A DNA stretch of 64,000 bases from Malaciobacter molluscorum LMG 25693 (GCF_003544935.1 NZ_CP032098.1:558001-622000); one strand, 5' to 3'; counted from the stretch's first letter, positions 34,500-44,205 are shown. Notes: generated from the letters alone by a model not told the origin. Numbers and translations are program-made.

Positions 34500-34523
34500 T
34501 ATGAGAGTTTTCCTCTCATATTA
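34497..34523 (+). terminator. Strong hairpin between urtA and urtB
   Basis: TAATATGAGAG (34497-34507) pairs perfectly with CTCTCATATTA (34513-34523); the loop is TTTTC. It includes the urtA stop codon. A run of A's follows, not T's, so it is more likely an mRNA-stability or partial-attenuation element that makes the binding protein more abundant than the membrane parts. Confidence 0.55.
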
Positions 34524-34536
34524 AAAAAGGATTTGT

Positions 34537-36135
34537 ATGAAGTTTTTAAAAATAATATTGCTTAATTTATTACTTTTAACTTTTTGTTTTGGTTCTAGTT
34601 TTGAAGAAGACTCTTCTAAACTTATGACTAGAAGCTTTAATAAAAAACAAGTGGTTTTAGATGAGTTATTAAATAAATATAAAGATGATGCAAGATTTGA
34701 AACACTTTTAAAATATATGTTAAAAGGTGACTTGTATTATACAAAAAAGGATAAAAGACTTGTAGTTTTATTAAAAAAAGTAGAGTATTCATATTTTACA
34801 CAAGATTTACTAACAAGTAAGAACTTAGAAAAAAAAGAGAAATATGACTTTAAAAAGATAAAAATAAATAATAAATTAAGAAGTGTTATAAAAGCTGCAC
34901 TTGCACAAATAAATCTTTTTTCAACAAATAAAGATAAAAGATATAGTGCTGCAAAAAATATATTATCAAACTTAGAAAAAGAAGATGAGGTATTGATAAA
35001 TAAAGCTTTACAAATAGAAAAAGTTGTAAGTGTAAAAGAACTTTTACTAGAAAGTAAAATAAATTTAATAGCTTTATACTCAACTAATTTAGAACAAAGA
35101 GTAGAAGCTGTTAAAAAACTTGGTTCATATATGTCTTCAAGAACATTTGAAACATTAAAAAATATAGAAAACTCTTCAGATGAGAAGATATTAAAAGATG
35201 AAGCAAAAAAAGCATTAGGAACTATAAAACACAAAAAAAGTTTTTATGGAGTAATTCAAGAGCTATTTTTTGGTCTTAGTTTAGGTTCTGTTTTATTATT
35301 AGCAGCAATTGGTTTAGCTATTACTTTTGGAGTAATGAAAGTTATTAATATGGCTCATGGAGAATTGATTATGATTGGAGCATATACAACATATACAATT
35401 CAACAATTAATGCCAAATTTAATAGAGTATTCTGTCATTATTGCAATTCCTGCTGCTTTTGTAGTAAGTGGATTAGTTGGGGTTTTAATTGAAAGATTAG
35501 TTATAAGACATCTTTATGGAAGACCTTTAGAAACACTGCTTGCAACATTTGGAATTAGTTTAATATTACAACAATTAGTAAGAAGTATTTATTCTCCTTT
35601 AAATCAAGAAGTAAAAACACCTTCTTGGATGAGTGGAGCAATGGAAATAAATAGTTCACTATTTTTAACATACAATAGATTGTATATTATTATTTTTGCA
35701 TTGATTGTATTTTTTGGTGTTTTATTTGTGATGAAAAAAACATCTTTAGGATTAAAAGTTAGAGCAGTTTCCCAAAATAGAACAATAGCAAGAGCAATGG
35801 GAATAAAATCAAGTTATATTGATGCATTAACTTTTGGTATAGGTTCCGGAATTGCAGGAATTGCTGGTGTTGCATTATCTCAACTTACAAATGTTGGACC
35901 AAATTTAGGACAAGCTTATATAGTAGATAGTTTTATGGTTGTTGTATTTGGTGGAGTTGGTAATTTATGGGGAACATTAATAGCAGCATTCTCTCTTGGT
36001 GAAATAAATAAATTCATAGAACCAGTTGCAGGAGCTGTTTTAGCAAAAGTAATTATTTTAGTATTTATAATTCTATTTATACAAAAAAGACCTAGAGGAT
36101 TATTCCCTCAAAAAGGTCGAGATGCAGAGGATTAG
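34537..36135 (+). CDS. urtB: Urea ABC transporter permease UrtB with N-terminal helical extension
   Basis: The product has 532 residues. A signal-like N-terminus precedes about 210 residues of helical, HEAT-like repeats, then the LivH-type permease with about eight helices (LLAAIGLAITFGVMKVINMAHGE and VVVFGGVGNLWGT). The N-terminal extension is known in UrtB of other Proteobacteria. It forms one half of the channel. UrtC starts 3 bases after the stop. Confidence 0.9.
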   Translation: MKFLKIILLNLLLLTFCFGSSFEEDSSKLMTRSFNKKQVVLDELLNKYKDDARFETLLKYMLKGDLYYTKKDKRLVVLLKKVEYSYFTQDLLTSKNLEKKEKYDFKKIKINNKLRSVIKAALAQINLFSTNKDKRYSAAKNILSNLEKEDEVLINKALQIEKVVSVKELLLESKINLIALYSTNLEQRVEAVKKLGSYMSSRTFETLKNIENSSDEKILKDEAKKALGTIKHKKSFYGVIQELFFGLSLGSVLLLAAIGLAITFGVMKVINMAHGELIMIGAYTTYTIQQLMPNLIEYSVIIAIPAAFVVSGLVGVLIERLVIRHLYGRPLETLLATFGISLILQQLVRSIYSPLNQEVKTPSWMSGAMEINSSLFLTYNRLYIIIFALIVFFGVLFVMKKTSLGLKVRAVSQNRTIARAMGIKSSYIDALTFGIGSGIAGIAGVALSQLTNVGPNLGQAYIVDSFMVVVFGGVGNLWGTLIAAFSLGEINKFIEPVAGAVLAKVIILVFIILFIQKRPRGLFPQKGRDAED

Positions 36136-36138
36136 AAA

Positions 36139-37245
36139 ATGAAAAGAGAACCAATATTTTTAAATATATTAAAAAATGACAAGGGAGGTAAAATAGTTTT
36201 ATCTACCCTTGGAGTTGTTGTTTTTGTTGTAGCATTTTGTAATCTTTTCATGCCGCAAGATTCAATTTTTTATATATCAACATTTACTGTTACTATTTTA
36301 GGCAAATATCTTGCGTTTGCACTTTTAGCACTTGCTCTTGATTTAGTTTGGGGATATTTAGGAGTTTTAAGTTTAGGTCATGGTGCATTTTTTGCACTTG
36401 GTGGATACGCATGGGCTATGTATTTGATGAGACAAATAGGTGATAGAGGAGTTTATGGAAATCCTGATTTACCTGATTTTATGGTGTTTATGAATCTAAA
36501 AGAGTTACCATGGTTTTGGCAAGGCTTTGATAATCCTATATTTGCTTTTTTAATGGTGATGTTAGTTCCTGCTCTTTTGGCTTTTGTTTTTGGTTATTTA
36601 GCTTTTAAATCAAGAGTAACAGGGGTTTATCTTTCTATTATAACTCAAGCTTTAACTTATGCTTTAATGCTTGCATTTTTTAGAAATGATATGGGATTTG
36701 GTGGAAACAATGGACTTACAGATTTTAAAGATATTTTAGGATTTGATTTATCTTTAGATTCTACTAGAGTAGGTTTATTAATTATTACTTTTATTGCTTT
36801 AGTTATTGGATATTTTATTTGTAGATTTATTATGAATTCAAAACTTGGAAGAGTAATTATATCTATTAGGGATGCTGAAAGCAGAGTAAGATTTATAGGG
36901 TATAAAGTAGAACAATATAAACTATTTATTTTTATAGTTTCAGCAGTTTTAGCAGCAATAGCAGGAGCATTATATGTACCTCAAGTAGGTATTATTAATC
37001 CTAGTGTTTTTTCTCCACTATTTTCAATTGAGTTAGTTATTTGGGTTGCAGTTGGTGGTAGAGGAACTTTATATGGAGCAATTATTGGAGCAATTGTTGT
37101 AAGTTTTGCAAGTACGTATTTTACTTCAGCACTTCCAGAAGTTTGGTTATATGCTCTTGGTGGATTATTTGTTGTTTCTACATTATATCTTCCAAAAGGA
37201 ATAGTTGGAGTTTTTGAAAAACTAAAAGTTAAAAAGGAAGCTTAA
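36139..37245 (+). CDS. urtC: Urea ABC transporter permease UrtC
   Basis: The product has 368 residues. The LivM-type permease has about nine helices; VWGYLGVLSLGHGAFFALGGYAWAMYL, GFGGNNGLTDF and VAVGGRGTLYGA are family motifs. It is the partner of UrtB. It runs directly into urtD, which starts 1 base after the stop. Confidence 0.92.
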   Translation: MKREPIFLNILKNDKGGKIVLSTLGVVVFVVAFCNLFMPQDSIFYISTFTVTILGKYLAFALLALALDLVWGYLGVLSLGHGAFFALGGYAWAMYLMRQIGDRGVYGNPDLPDFMVFMNLKELPWFWQGFDNPIFAFLMVMLVPALLAFVFGYLAFKSRVTGVYLSIITQALTYALMLAFFRNDMGFGGNNGLTDFKDILGFDLSLDSTRVGLLIITFIALVIGYFICRFIMNSKLGRVIISIRDAESRVRFIGYKVEQYKLFIFIVSAVLAAIAGALYVPQVGIINPSVFSPLFSIELVIWVAVGGRGTLYGAIIGAIVVSFASTYFTSALPEVWLYALGGLFVVSTLYLPKGIVGVFEKLKVKKEA

Positions 37246-37246
37246 A

Positions 37247-38035
37247 ATGAAACTATTAAAACATGAAATAAAACAAGACTTTGGAAATATAAGAAAAGGA
37301 GATAGAATCCTTTTAGTGGATGGTGTAAGTGTTAGTTTTGATGGTTTTAAAGCTTTAAATAATCTAAGTTTTTCTATTGATTATGGAGAACTTAGGTGTA
37401 TTATTGGTGCAAATGGAGCTGGTAAGTCTACAATGATGGATGTAGTAACAGGAAAAACTAAACCAGATGTTGGTCAAGTTATTTTTGGTGATGCTATTGA
37501 TTTATTATCAATGGATGAGCCATCAATTGCAGATGTTGGCATTGGAAGAAAATTTCAAAAACCAACAGTTTTTCAAAATAATACAGTTTTTGAAAATTTG
37601 GAGCTTGCAATGAAAGATGATAAGAGATTTTTTAAAACAATTTTTTCTAAATTGAATAGTGCACAAAAAGATAAAATAGAACACACAATGAATTTAATAG
37701 GTCTAAAAGAACTTTATAATAAAGAAGCTGGAATTTTATCACATGGTCAAAAGCAATGGTTAGAAATAGGAATGCTAATAATGCAAGAACCAAAACTTCT
37801 ATTAGTTGATGAGCCAGTTGCTGGTATGACTCCACAAGAAGTTGAAAATACTGCACAAATTTTAACTGATTTATCAAAAGAAAATGCAGTTGTAGTAGTT
37901 GAACATGATATGGAATTTATAAGAAGTATTGCAAGTAAAGTAACTGTATTACATGAGGGTTCTGTTTTAGCTGAAGGTAATATGGATGCGATACAGAACA
38001 ATGAAAAAGTGCGAAAAGTATATTTGGGTGAGTAA
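37247..38035 (+). CDS. urtD: Urea ABC transporter ATPase UrtD
   Basis: The product has 262 residues. Walker A is GANGAGKST, the signature is LSHGQKQW, Walker B is LLLVDEPVAGM and VVVEHDMEFI carries the H loop. LSHGQKQWLEIGML is characteristic of UrtD versus LivG. It energises urea uptake together with UrtE. A hairpin with a short T tract follows. Confidence 0.92.
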   Translation: MKLLKHEIKQDFGNIRKGDRILLVDGVSVSFDGFKALNNLSFSIDYGELRCIIGANGAGKSTMMDVVTGKTKPDVGQVIFGDAIDLLSMDEPSIADVGIGRKFQKPTVFQNNTVFENLELAMKDDKRFFKTIFSKLNSAQKDKIEHTMNLIGLKELYNKEAGILSHGQKQWLEIGMLIMQEPKLLLVDEPVAGMTPQEVENTAQILTDLSKENAVVVVEHDMEFIRSIASKVTVLHEGSVLAEGNMDAIQNNEKVRKVYLGE

Positions 38036-38050
38036 AACTCAAATATAAAG

Positions 38051-38070
38051 GCAAACTTGTTTGCTCTTTT
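38051..38070 (+). terminator. Weak terminator-like hairpin between urtD and urtE
   Basis: GCAAAC-TT-GTTTGC followed by TCTTTT. The short stem suggests partial termination. A second small hairpin (GTCCC at 38132 with GGGAC at 38146) lies just before urtE. Confidence 0.4.
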
Positions 38071-38166
38071 AGGGTTTTGTTCACTTTTAATAATTTTTTA
38101 TAAATTGTGCTAAAAGTGTTATAGAGGAAAGGTCCCTGTTAAATTGGGACAATTTAAGAGGAATGA

Positions 38167-38865
38167 ATGATGTTAAAGATAGAAAAAATAAATCAATTTT
38201 ATGGACAAAGTCATACCTTATGGGATTTAGACTTGGAGATTAAAAAAGGTCGTTGTACTTGTATTATGGGAAGAAATGGTGTTGGTAAAACTACTTTGAG
38301 TAAAGTTATTATGGGACTTCTTCCTATAAAAGATGGAAAACTTTTATATAAAAAAAAAGATATTTCTAAATTAAGTGATTATAAAAGAGCAAATATTGCT
38401 ATTGGGTATGTTCCTCAAGGAAGAGAAATATTTTCTCAACTTACTGTAAAAGAGAATTTAGAAATTGGTGTTTTATCAAATAGAAATAAAATAACAAAAG
38501 TTCCTGAAAAAATATATGATTTATTTCCTGTTTTAAAACAGATGGAAAAAAGAAAAGGTGGAGATTTAAGTGGAGGACAACAACAGCAACTAGCAATTGC
38601 AAGAGCACTTTGTATTGATCCTGAATTTTTAATTTTAGATGAACCAAGTGAAGGAATTCAACCTAATATTGTTTCTCAAATTGGTGAAGTAATTGATTAT
38701 TTAACAAAAGAAGAAAATATTACAGTAATGTTAGTTGAACAAAAACTTCCATTTGCAAGAAAGCATGGGGATGATTTTTACGTTATTGATAGGGGTAGTG
38801 TTGTAGCAAATGGAGAGATAAACCAATTAAGTGATGATATAATAAAAAAACATCTATCAGTTTAG
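38167..38865 (+). CDS. urtE: Urea ABC transporter ATPase UrtE
   Basis: The product has 232 residues. Walker A is GRNGVGKTT, the signature is LSGGQQQQLAIARAL, Walker B is FLILDEPSEGIQPN and VMLVEQKLPFA has the H-loop region with Gln, as in UrtE/LivF. GRNGVGKTT and SEGIQPNIV distinguish UrtE from LivF. Starts at 38167 or 38170. The 131-base gap before it contains two hairpins, so it may have its own promoter. ureD follows after 7 bases, linking transport and hydrolysis. Confidence 0.92.
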   Translation: MMLKIEKINQFYGQSHTLWDLDLEIKKGRCTCIMGRNGVGKTTLSKVIMGLLPIKDGKLLYKKKDISKLSDYKRANIAIGYVPQGREIFSQLTVKENLEIGVLSNRNKITKVPEKIYDLFPVLKQMEKRKGGDLSGGQQQQLAIARALCIDPEFLILDEPSEGIQPNIVSQIGEVIDYLTKEENITVMLVEQKLPFARKHGDDFYVIDRGSVVANGEINQLSDDIIKKHLSV

Positions 38866-38872
38866 GAAGATT

Positions 38873-39622
38873 ATGAGTATTAAATTTAATTTTGTAAATA
38901 ATAAGTTTGATTTAAAAAAACAGAGTTTACCTTCAAGACACTACTTTTTTAATGAAACTGAAAATTACATAAAATTATTAAATATAGGTGAGGGAATATT
39001 CCCAAAAGATAGAGTTAAAACCTATTTTTCTTTAAAAGACTCATCTTTAGTTTTAACTACAGAATCAGCAACAAAAATTTATTCTTCAAAAAAAGAGTAT
39101 GGAATAAATAGTTTTAATATCAATTTAGAAAATTCAAATTTAGAGTTTATAAATGATGAATTGATTTTATATAAAAATTCAAAATATGTTCAAACATTTA
39201 GATTAATCTTTGATGAAAATTCCACTTTTTTTTATACAGATATATTAAGTAAAGGTCGAAGTTTTGAAAACTTTGATTTTACTTCAATGCTGATAAAAAA
39301 TTCATTTTATAAAAATAAGAAATTAGAATATATAGAAAAATTTGATATTTCAGGTAAAGAATTAAAAAATTATATTTTTAGAAAAAATATAAAAAATTAC
39401 TTTTTTGCAAAAATTTATATAAAAATTAACCATATTGATTGTTTTTTAGACATCTTACATCTAGAAGAATTTGAAAGTTTTACCTATAGTTGTAATAAGC
39501 AGATTATTATAGCTTCAATTAGTAGTGATTGTATGTCAATTTTAAAAAAGAAGATTGATTATATTTGGAAACTTTATAGAAAACAATTGTGTAAAAAAGA
39601 ATTCATTCTAGGAAAACAATAA
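38873..39622 (+). CDS. ureD: Urease accessory protein UreD (UreH)
   Basis: The product has 249 residues. The weakly conserved UreD pattern is visible: FPKDRVKTYFSL, LVLTTESATKIYSS, and FIFYKNS-type strand followed by FRLIFDENSTFFYTDILSKGR. UreD joins UreF and UreG in the complex that matures apo-urease. It is the first gene after urtE. The assignment is helped by the following ure genes, since UreD is divergent. Confidence 0.88.
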   Translation: MSIKFNFVNNKFDLKKQSLPSRHYFFNETENYIKLLNIGEGIFPKDRVKTYFSLKDSSLVLTTESATKIYSSKKEYGINSFNINLENSNLEFINDELILYKNSKYVQTFRLIFDENSTFFYTDILSKGRSFENFDFTSMLIKNSFYKNKKLEYIEKFDISGKELKNYIFRKNIKNYFFAKIYIKINHIDCFLDILHLEEFESFTYSCNKQIIIASISSDCMSILKKKIDYIWKLYRKQLCKKEFILGKQ

Positions 39623-39637
39623 GGGAGATTATTTAAA

Positions 39638-40315
39638 ATGTTTTTGACTAACCGTGAACAAGAAAAACTGCTTATTTATACAGCGTCAAAGTTAGCAATT
39701 GAACGAAAAGAAAGAGGATTGAAACTTAATTATCCAGAAGCTGTATCAATAATTAGTTCTTTTATTTTAGAGGGTGCAAGAGATGGAAATAGTGTTGCAG
39801 ACTTGATGGTTAATGCAACAAAAGTTCTAAGAGAGGATGATGTTTTACCAGGAGTTGCTTCTATGATGCAAATGGTACAAGTTGAAGCTACTTTTGATGA
39901 TGGAACAAAACTTGTAACGATACATAATCCAATATCTTTTAATAAAAATGAACTTGTTCCAGGTGAGTATTTTATTGATGAGGGTGAAATTTCTTTAAAT
40001 GAAAATAGTAAAGTTATAACTATTGAAGTAGAAAATAGAGGTGATAGACCAATTCAAATAGGTTCACATTATCACTTTTTTGAAGTAAATAAAGAACTGT
40101 TTTTTAATAGAGAAGAAGCATATGGAAGAAGATTAGATATTCCTGCTGGAACTTCTGTTAGATTTGAACCAGGGTCTAAAAAAAATATAAATTTAATAGA
40201 TTTTAGTGGAAAAAGATATGTAAGTGGATTTAATGGTTTAGTTGAGGGCTTATTAGATGATAAAGAAGTAAAAACTAAAGCAATGCAAAATTTAAAAGAA
40301 TTTTTGGGAGAGTAA
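39638..40315 (+). CDS. ureAB: Fused urease gamma and beta subunits
   Basis: The product has 225 residues. The first about 100 ([28 protein letters not shown] and EDDVLPGV) are urease gamma; from about 105 ([33 protein letters not shown]) it is urease beta. This fused form (called UreA in Helicobacter) is typical of Campylobacterota. It assembles with the alpha subunit. AGGGAG lies upstream. ureC follows after 1 base. Confidence 0.96.
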   Translation: MFLTNREQEKLLIYTASKLAIERKERGLKLNYPEAVSIISSFILEGARDGNSVADLMVNATKVLREDDVLPGVASMMQMVQVEATFDDGTKLVTIHNPISFNKNELVPGEYFIDEGEISLNENSKVITIEVENRGDRPIQIGSHYHFFEVNKELFFNREEAYGRRLDIPAGTSVRFEPGSKKNINLIDFSGKRYVSGFNGLVEGLLDDKEVKTKAMQNLKEFLGE

Positions 40316-40316
40316 G

Positions 40317-42017
40317 ATGAAAATATCAAAAGAAAAATATACATCAATGTATGGACCAACTACAAATGATAGATTTAGACTTGCTGATACTTCTTTAATA
40401 GCAAAAATTGAAAAAGATTATACTATTTATGGTGAAGAGAGTAAATTTGGTGGTGGAAAAACAATAAGAGATGGAATGGCTCAAAGTCCAACTGCTACTA
40501 ATGTTGTAGATTTGATTATCACAAATGCAATCATTATTGATTATACAGGTATTTACAAAGCTGATATTGGAATAAAAGATGGACTTATTAGTGCTATTGG
40601 TAAATCTGGAAATCCAAATTTATGTGATGGAATAACTGAAGGTTTAGAAATTGGAGCAAATACAGAAATTTTATCGGCTGAAGGGAAAATTATAACAGCT
40701 GGTGGCATTGATTCACATATTCATTTTATAAGTCCAGAACAAATCGATGTTGCACTAGCAAGTGGAGTTACAACAATGGTTGGAGGAGGAACAGGTCCAA
40801 ATACAGGAACAAACGCTACAACTTGTACTCCAGGAGAGTGGAATATTTCAAAAATGATTCAAAGTGTTGATAATCTTCCTTTGAATTTTGGTTTTATGGG
40901 AAAAGGAAATAGCTCAAGATATGAAGCACTGAAAATGCAAGTTGAAGCTGGAGCAATGGGATTGAAACTTCATGAAGATTGGGGAAGTACACCAAATGCA
41001 ATTGATACTTGTTTGAAAGTTGCAGATGATTTTGATATTCAAGTTGCTATTCACACAGATACTTTAAATGAGTCAGGATTTGTTGATAGTACAGTAGGTA
41101 GTTTTAAAAATAGAACAATTCATACATTCCACAGTGAAGGTGCTGGAGGTGGACATGCTCCTGATATTATGAAAGTAGCAGGATTAGCAAATATTTTACC
41201 ATCAAGTACAAATCCAACTTTACCATATACAAAAAATACAATTGAAGAACACCTTGATATGCTTATGGTTTGTCACCATTTAAGTCCTAAAATTCCAGAA
41301 GATGTAAGTTTTGCAGAATCAAGAATAAGAGGAAAAACTATTGCAGCTGAAGATGTATTACATGATATTGGAGCAATATCAATAACAAGTAGTGATTCTC
41401 AAGCAATGGGAAGAGTAGGAGAAGTTATTATTAGAACTTGGCAAGTTGCTGATTCTATGAAAAGACAAAGAGGTGCTTTAAAAGGTGATGATAACTTAAG
41501 TGATAATGAAAGAATCAAAAGATTTGTTGCAAAATATACTATAAACCCTGCAATTGCTTGTGGAATTGATGATTATGTAGGAAGTGTTGAAGTTGGTAAG
41601 ATGGCAGATTTAGTTTTATGGAATAGAGCATTTTTTGGAGTAAAACCAGAAATTATTGTTAAAGGTGGATTTATCGCTCTTGCTATGATTGGAGATAGTA
41701 ATGCTTCAATTCCAACACCAGAACCTAATATGTATAGACCAATGTTTGGAAGTTTAGGAAAAGCAAGTGCAAAAACAAGTGCTATTTTTACATCCAAAGT
41801 TGCAAGTTCTAATTTAAAAGAGAAATTAGAAATATGCAAAAAAGTATTAGCAGTTAAAAATACTAGAAATATTGGTAAAAAAGATATGAAATTAAATGAT
41901 TTCATCGGAGATATAAAAGTAGATCCAGAAACATATGATGTTACTGTAAATGCAGAGTTGATTGAATCAAATTATGTTGAAACTGTACCAATGGCAAAAA
42001 AATACTTTTTATTTTAG
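40317..42017 (+). CDS. ureC: Urease alpha subunit
   Basis: The product has 566 residues, the normal length. Counted from its start, all nickel ligands and catalytic residues fall at the Klebsiella positions: His134 and His136 (DSHIHF), carbamylated Lys217 and His219 (GLKLHED), His246 (AIHTDT), His272, flap Cys319 and His320 (VCHHLSP), and Asp360 (TSSD). It hydrolyses urea to ammonia and carbamate in the cytoplasm. It should be functional once the accessory proteins insert nickel. It is called UreB in Helicobacter nomenclature. Confidence 0.98.
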   Translation: MKISKEKYTSMYGPTTNDRFRLADTSLIAKIEKDYTIYGEESKFGGGKTIRDGMAQSPTATNVVDLIITNAIIIDYTGIYKADIGIKDGLISAIGKSGNPNLCDGITEGLEIGANTEILSAEGKIITAGGIDSHIHFISPEQIDVALASGVTTMVGGGTGPNTGTNATTCTPGEWNISKMIQSVDNLPLNFGFMGKGNSSRYEALKMQVEAGAMGLKLHEDWGSTPNAIDTCLKVADDFDIQVAIHTDTLNESGFVDSTVGSFKNRTIHTFHSEGAGGGHAPDIMKVAGLANILPSSTNPTLPYTKNTIEEHLDMLMVCHHLSPKIPEDVSFAESRIRGKTIAAEDVLHDIGAISITSSDSQAMGRVGEVIIRTWQVADSMKRQRGALKGDDNLSDNERIKRFVAKYTINPAIACGIDDYVGSVEVGKMADLVLWNRAFFGVKPEIIVKGGFIALAMIGDSNASIPTPEPNMYRPMFGSLGKASAKTSAIFTSKVASSNLKEKLEICKKVLAVKNTRNIGKKDMKLNDFIGDIKVDPETYDVTVNAELIESNYVETVPMAKKYFLF

Positions 42018-42023
42018 GAATAT

Positions 42024-42464
42024 TTGATGATAAAAAAGATTATAGATATAAAAAAAGATTTAGATAATTTTGATGATAAAGTTGAGTTATCTTGGTTTGA
42101 TATGCAAAAACCAAATTTAAGTGCAATTACTAAAAATGGTGTAGAATTTATTATAAAAGTAAAATTTACTCATTTACATGAAAATGATTTTTTAGTGGAT
42201 GAAGATGATTATAAAATAAAAGTAAGTAGATGCGAAGATGAAATTTATATTTTAAAATTTGATGATGTTTTAACTTTTGCAAAAACAGCATATGAGATTG
42301 GAAATAGACATCAGCCTATAATGATAAGTGATTTTCAAATTACTGCTTTGGAAGATATTTCAATTTTAGATATTATCAAACAGTGCCAATCAAATGAGAA
42401 GATTGATGTAAACAAAACAAAAGGCTATTTTAAACCAAATGGAAAAGCACATCACTCACACTAG
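42024..42464 (+). CDS. ureE: Urease accessory protein UreE (nickel chaperone)
   Basis: The product has 146 residues. It shows GNRHQPIM, the UreE motif with the nickel-binding His, and a His-containing tail, KAHHSH. It delivers nickel to the UreG/UreF/UreD complex. The tail is short compared with Klebsiella UreE, where it has about ten His. It overlaps ureF by 26 bases, an unusual length but consistent with translational coupling. Confidence 0.9.
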   Translation: MMIKKIIDIKKDLDNFDDKVELSWFDMQKPNLSAITKNGVEFIIKVKFTHLHENDFLVDEDDYKIKVSRCEDEIYILKFDDVLTFAKTAYEIGNRHQPIMISDFQITALEDISILDIIKQCQSNEKIDVNKTKGYFKPNGKAHHSH

Positions 42465-43143
42465 TACAGATTTAAAAAGTCTTAGTAGATTTTTACAAAT
42501 ACTTGATGGAAGTTTTCCATCAGGTGTTTTTGTACACTCTTTTGGACTTGAACCACATATTTTAAAAAATGAAGTATTTGATATAAAAAGTTTAAAATCA
42601 TATTTACAAAACTTGATTATTGACCAATATTTTAAACAAGAGTTTGTTTATATAAAAAAAGTATATAAAGCTTTAGAAGATAAAAAAATGAATCTTATTG
42701 TTAAAATAAATAAAGAGTATAGTGCATTTTTAACATATGAGTATGCAAAGGCTTCAAAAGATATTGGTGAAAATTATTTCAAACAAATAAAGCATTTACC
42801 AGTAAAATATGAGGTAAAAGAGTATTTTAAAAAAATAGAAGATAAAAAAATTTTAGCAAATGAGATTATAGTTTTAAGCTGTTTAGCTTATGATATGAAT
42901 ATTCATTATAAAGATTTTATTGTCATGTGGACAAAAAAGAATTTGATTAATATCTCTGCAAGTGCATTAAAAATTTCAAAGATTAAACCAACTGAAATTC
43001 AACAAATGCTTTTTGATTTTGATGATATTTTAGAAAATATAGAGTTTGAGAATATAAGAAATAAAATTACAAATTTTAATCCTTCTTTTGAAGAGATCAT
43101 TTTTTCTCATAAAAGATTAGAACCTAAAATGTTCACTACTTGA
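42439..43143 (+). CDS. ureF: Urease accessory protein UreF
   Basis: The product has 234 residues. The N-terminal FLQILDGSFPSGVFVHSFGLE is the UreF signature (DSxFPxGxFxHSxGLE). The rest is helical, as in the family. It bridges UreD and UreG. It starts inside the ureE end, and ureG follows after 17 bases. Confidence 0.92.
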   Translation: MEKHITHTSTDLKSLSRFLQILDGSFPSGVFVHSFGLEPHILKNEVFDIKSLKSYLQNLIIDQYFKQEFVYIKKVYKALEDKKMNLIVKINKEYSAFLTYEYAKASKDIGENYFKQIKHLPVKYEVKEYFKKIEDKKILANEIIVLSCLAYDMNIHYKDFIVMWTKKNLINISASALKISKIKPTEIQQMLFDFDDILENIEFENIRNKITNFNPSFEEIIFSHKRLEPKMFTT

Positions 43144-43160
43144 TAAAAAGGAAATAATAA

Positions 43161-43748
43161 ATGAGTTTAAAAATTGGAATAGCAGGACCAGTTGGAAGTG
43201 GTAAAACTTCATTAATAGAATCAATGACTAATTTATTAAAAGATAAATATTCACTAGCAATTGTAACAAATGATATTTATACAACTGAAGATGCAAACTA
43301 TTTAAAAAAAACTTTGGACTTAGATGAAAATAGAATAATTGGAGTTGAAACAGGAGGATGCCCTCATACTGCAATTAGAGATGATATTTCTATGAATCAA
43401 AAAGCAGTTGAAGGACTTGAAGAAAAATTCAATCCAGATATTATATTTGTTGAAAGTGGTGGAGATAATTTAAGCGCTACATTTTCTTATGAGTTGATTG
43501 ATTATTATATGTATATAATTGATACTGCGCAAGGTGCTGATATTCCTAGAAAAAAAGGTGCAGGTTTACTTTTTTCAGATTTATTAGTAATAAATAAAAC
43601 AGATTTAGCCCCTTATGTTGGTGTAAACTTGGATGAAATGAAAAAAGATGTATTACTTAATAGAAAAAATAAACCATCAGTATTTATCTCAAATAAAGAT
43701 GAACAAAGTTTACAAAAGATTATTAATTGGATAGAAGTTATATTATAG
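43161..43748 (+). CDS. ureG: Urease accessory GTPase UreG
   Basis: The product has 195 residues. P-loop [13 protein letters not shown], then TNDIYTTED, the CPH-type metal motif in [23 protein letters not shown] and [10 protein letters not shown]. UreG hydrolyses GTP to drive nickel insertion into urease. It is the last gene of the urea cluster; no ureI channel gene is seen. Confidence 0.96.
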   Translation: MSLKIGIAGPVGSGKTSLIESMTNLLKDKYSLAIVTNDIYTTEDANYLKKTLDLDENRIIGVETGGCPHTAIRDDISMNQKAVEGLEEKFNPDIIFVESGGDNLSATFSYELIDYYMYIIDTAQGADIPRKKGAGLLFSDLLVINKTDLAPYVGVNLDEMKKDVLLNRKNKPSVFISNKDEQSLQKIINWIEVIL

Positions 43749-43796
43749 TTAACCATTCATTAACTATTGGTTGAAATTTAGTTAATACTTAACTGT

Positions 43797-43802
43797 TATA
43801 AT
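43797..43802 (+). promoter_or_regulatory. -10 box of small-RNA copy 1
   Basis: TATAAT within AACTGTTATAATTTT, a block repeated with one change before copy 2. A weak TTGAAA at 43771 is too far for a -35, in line with the usual lack of a -35 in this phylum. Confidence 0.5.
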
Positions 43803-43808
43803 TTTCTT

Positions 43809-43924
43809 ATGAATAAGCAAGAAGCGGACTTACTTATTTATGCTTAAAATACATAGCGAATTTTTCCTATGAAAATTTTATGTTTCCTTGTGTGTAAAGA
43901 CCTCCTAATAGGAGGTTTTTTTTT
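43809..43924 (+). ncRNA. Candidate small RNA, copy 1 of a tandem pair
   Basis: About 115 nt from a TATAAT promoter to an intrinsic terminator. The 5' part folds into a hairpin, AATAAGcAAG (from 43812) with CTTaCTTATT (to 43838), exposing the loop AAGCGGA. The 3' part has TTTATGTTTCCTTGTGTGTAAA followed by the terminator ACCTCCT-AAT-AGGAGGT and T9 (43900-43924). The same blocks recur in copy 2, while the middle differs. No ORF with a ribosome site is present. The CCTCCT in the stem is complementary to the consensus ribosome-binding sequence. The start is estimated from the promoter. Confidence 0.65.
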
Positions 43925-43986
43925 GCCTAAAATTTCTATTAACTAATCATTAATATTCTATTCAAAAACAGTTAATTATGAACTGT

Positions 43987-43992
43987 TACAAT
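43987..43992 (+). promoter_or_regulatory. -10 box of small-RNA copy 2
   Basis: TACAAT within AACTGTTACAATTTT, matching the promoter block of copy 1. Confidence 0.45.
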
Positions 43993-43999
43993 TTTAATA

Positions 44000-44109
44000 T
44001 AAATAAGCAAGAATACGGACTTACTTATTTTTGGTAGAATTAAATTTCTACAAGATTTTTTTTATGTTTCCTTGTGTGTAAAAGCCTCCTTTTGGGAGGC
44101 TTTTTTTTT
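44000..44109 (+). ncRNA. Candidate small RNA, copy 2 of a tandem pair
   Basis: About 110 nt. The 5' hairpin AAATAAGcAAG with CTTaCTTATTT exposes the loop AATACGGA. The middle is different from copy 1, but TTTATGTTTCCTTGTGTGTAAAA is again identical, and the terminator AAAGCCTCC-loop-GGAGGCTTT with T9 (44081-44109) is conserved in position though its sequence has changed. Preservation of pairing with base changes in the terminator stem supports a selected RNA. Two homologues in a row suggest duplication of a regulatory RNA. Confidence 0.65.
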
Positions 44110-44205
44110 GCTTGCTATTTTTTCTAACTAATTAACAAAAAAATACTACTAAAAAAACTTTTATGATAATAAGATACTTTTAAAGCTTAAAATAAAGGAC
44201 ATATC

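Noticed and set aside
34737-35234. 165-residue minus-strand frame inside urtB
   Set aside because: Antisense to a well-supported gene; Phe/Ser-rich shadow with no start signal.
38131-38150. GTCCC / GGGAC hairpin before urtE as a riboswitch
   Set aside because: Only five pairs with a nine-base loop and no further conserved elements; not enough for any known riboswitch class.
43741-43790. Terminator of ureG
   Set aside because: AACCA / TGGTT pairing is short with no T tract; transcripts may instead end at the small-RNA terminator.
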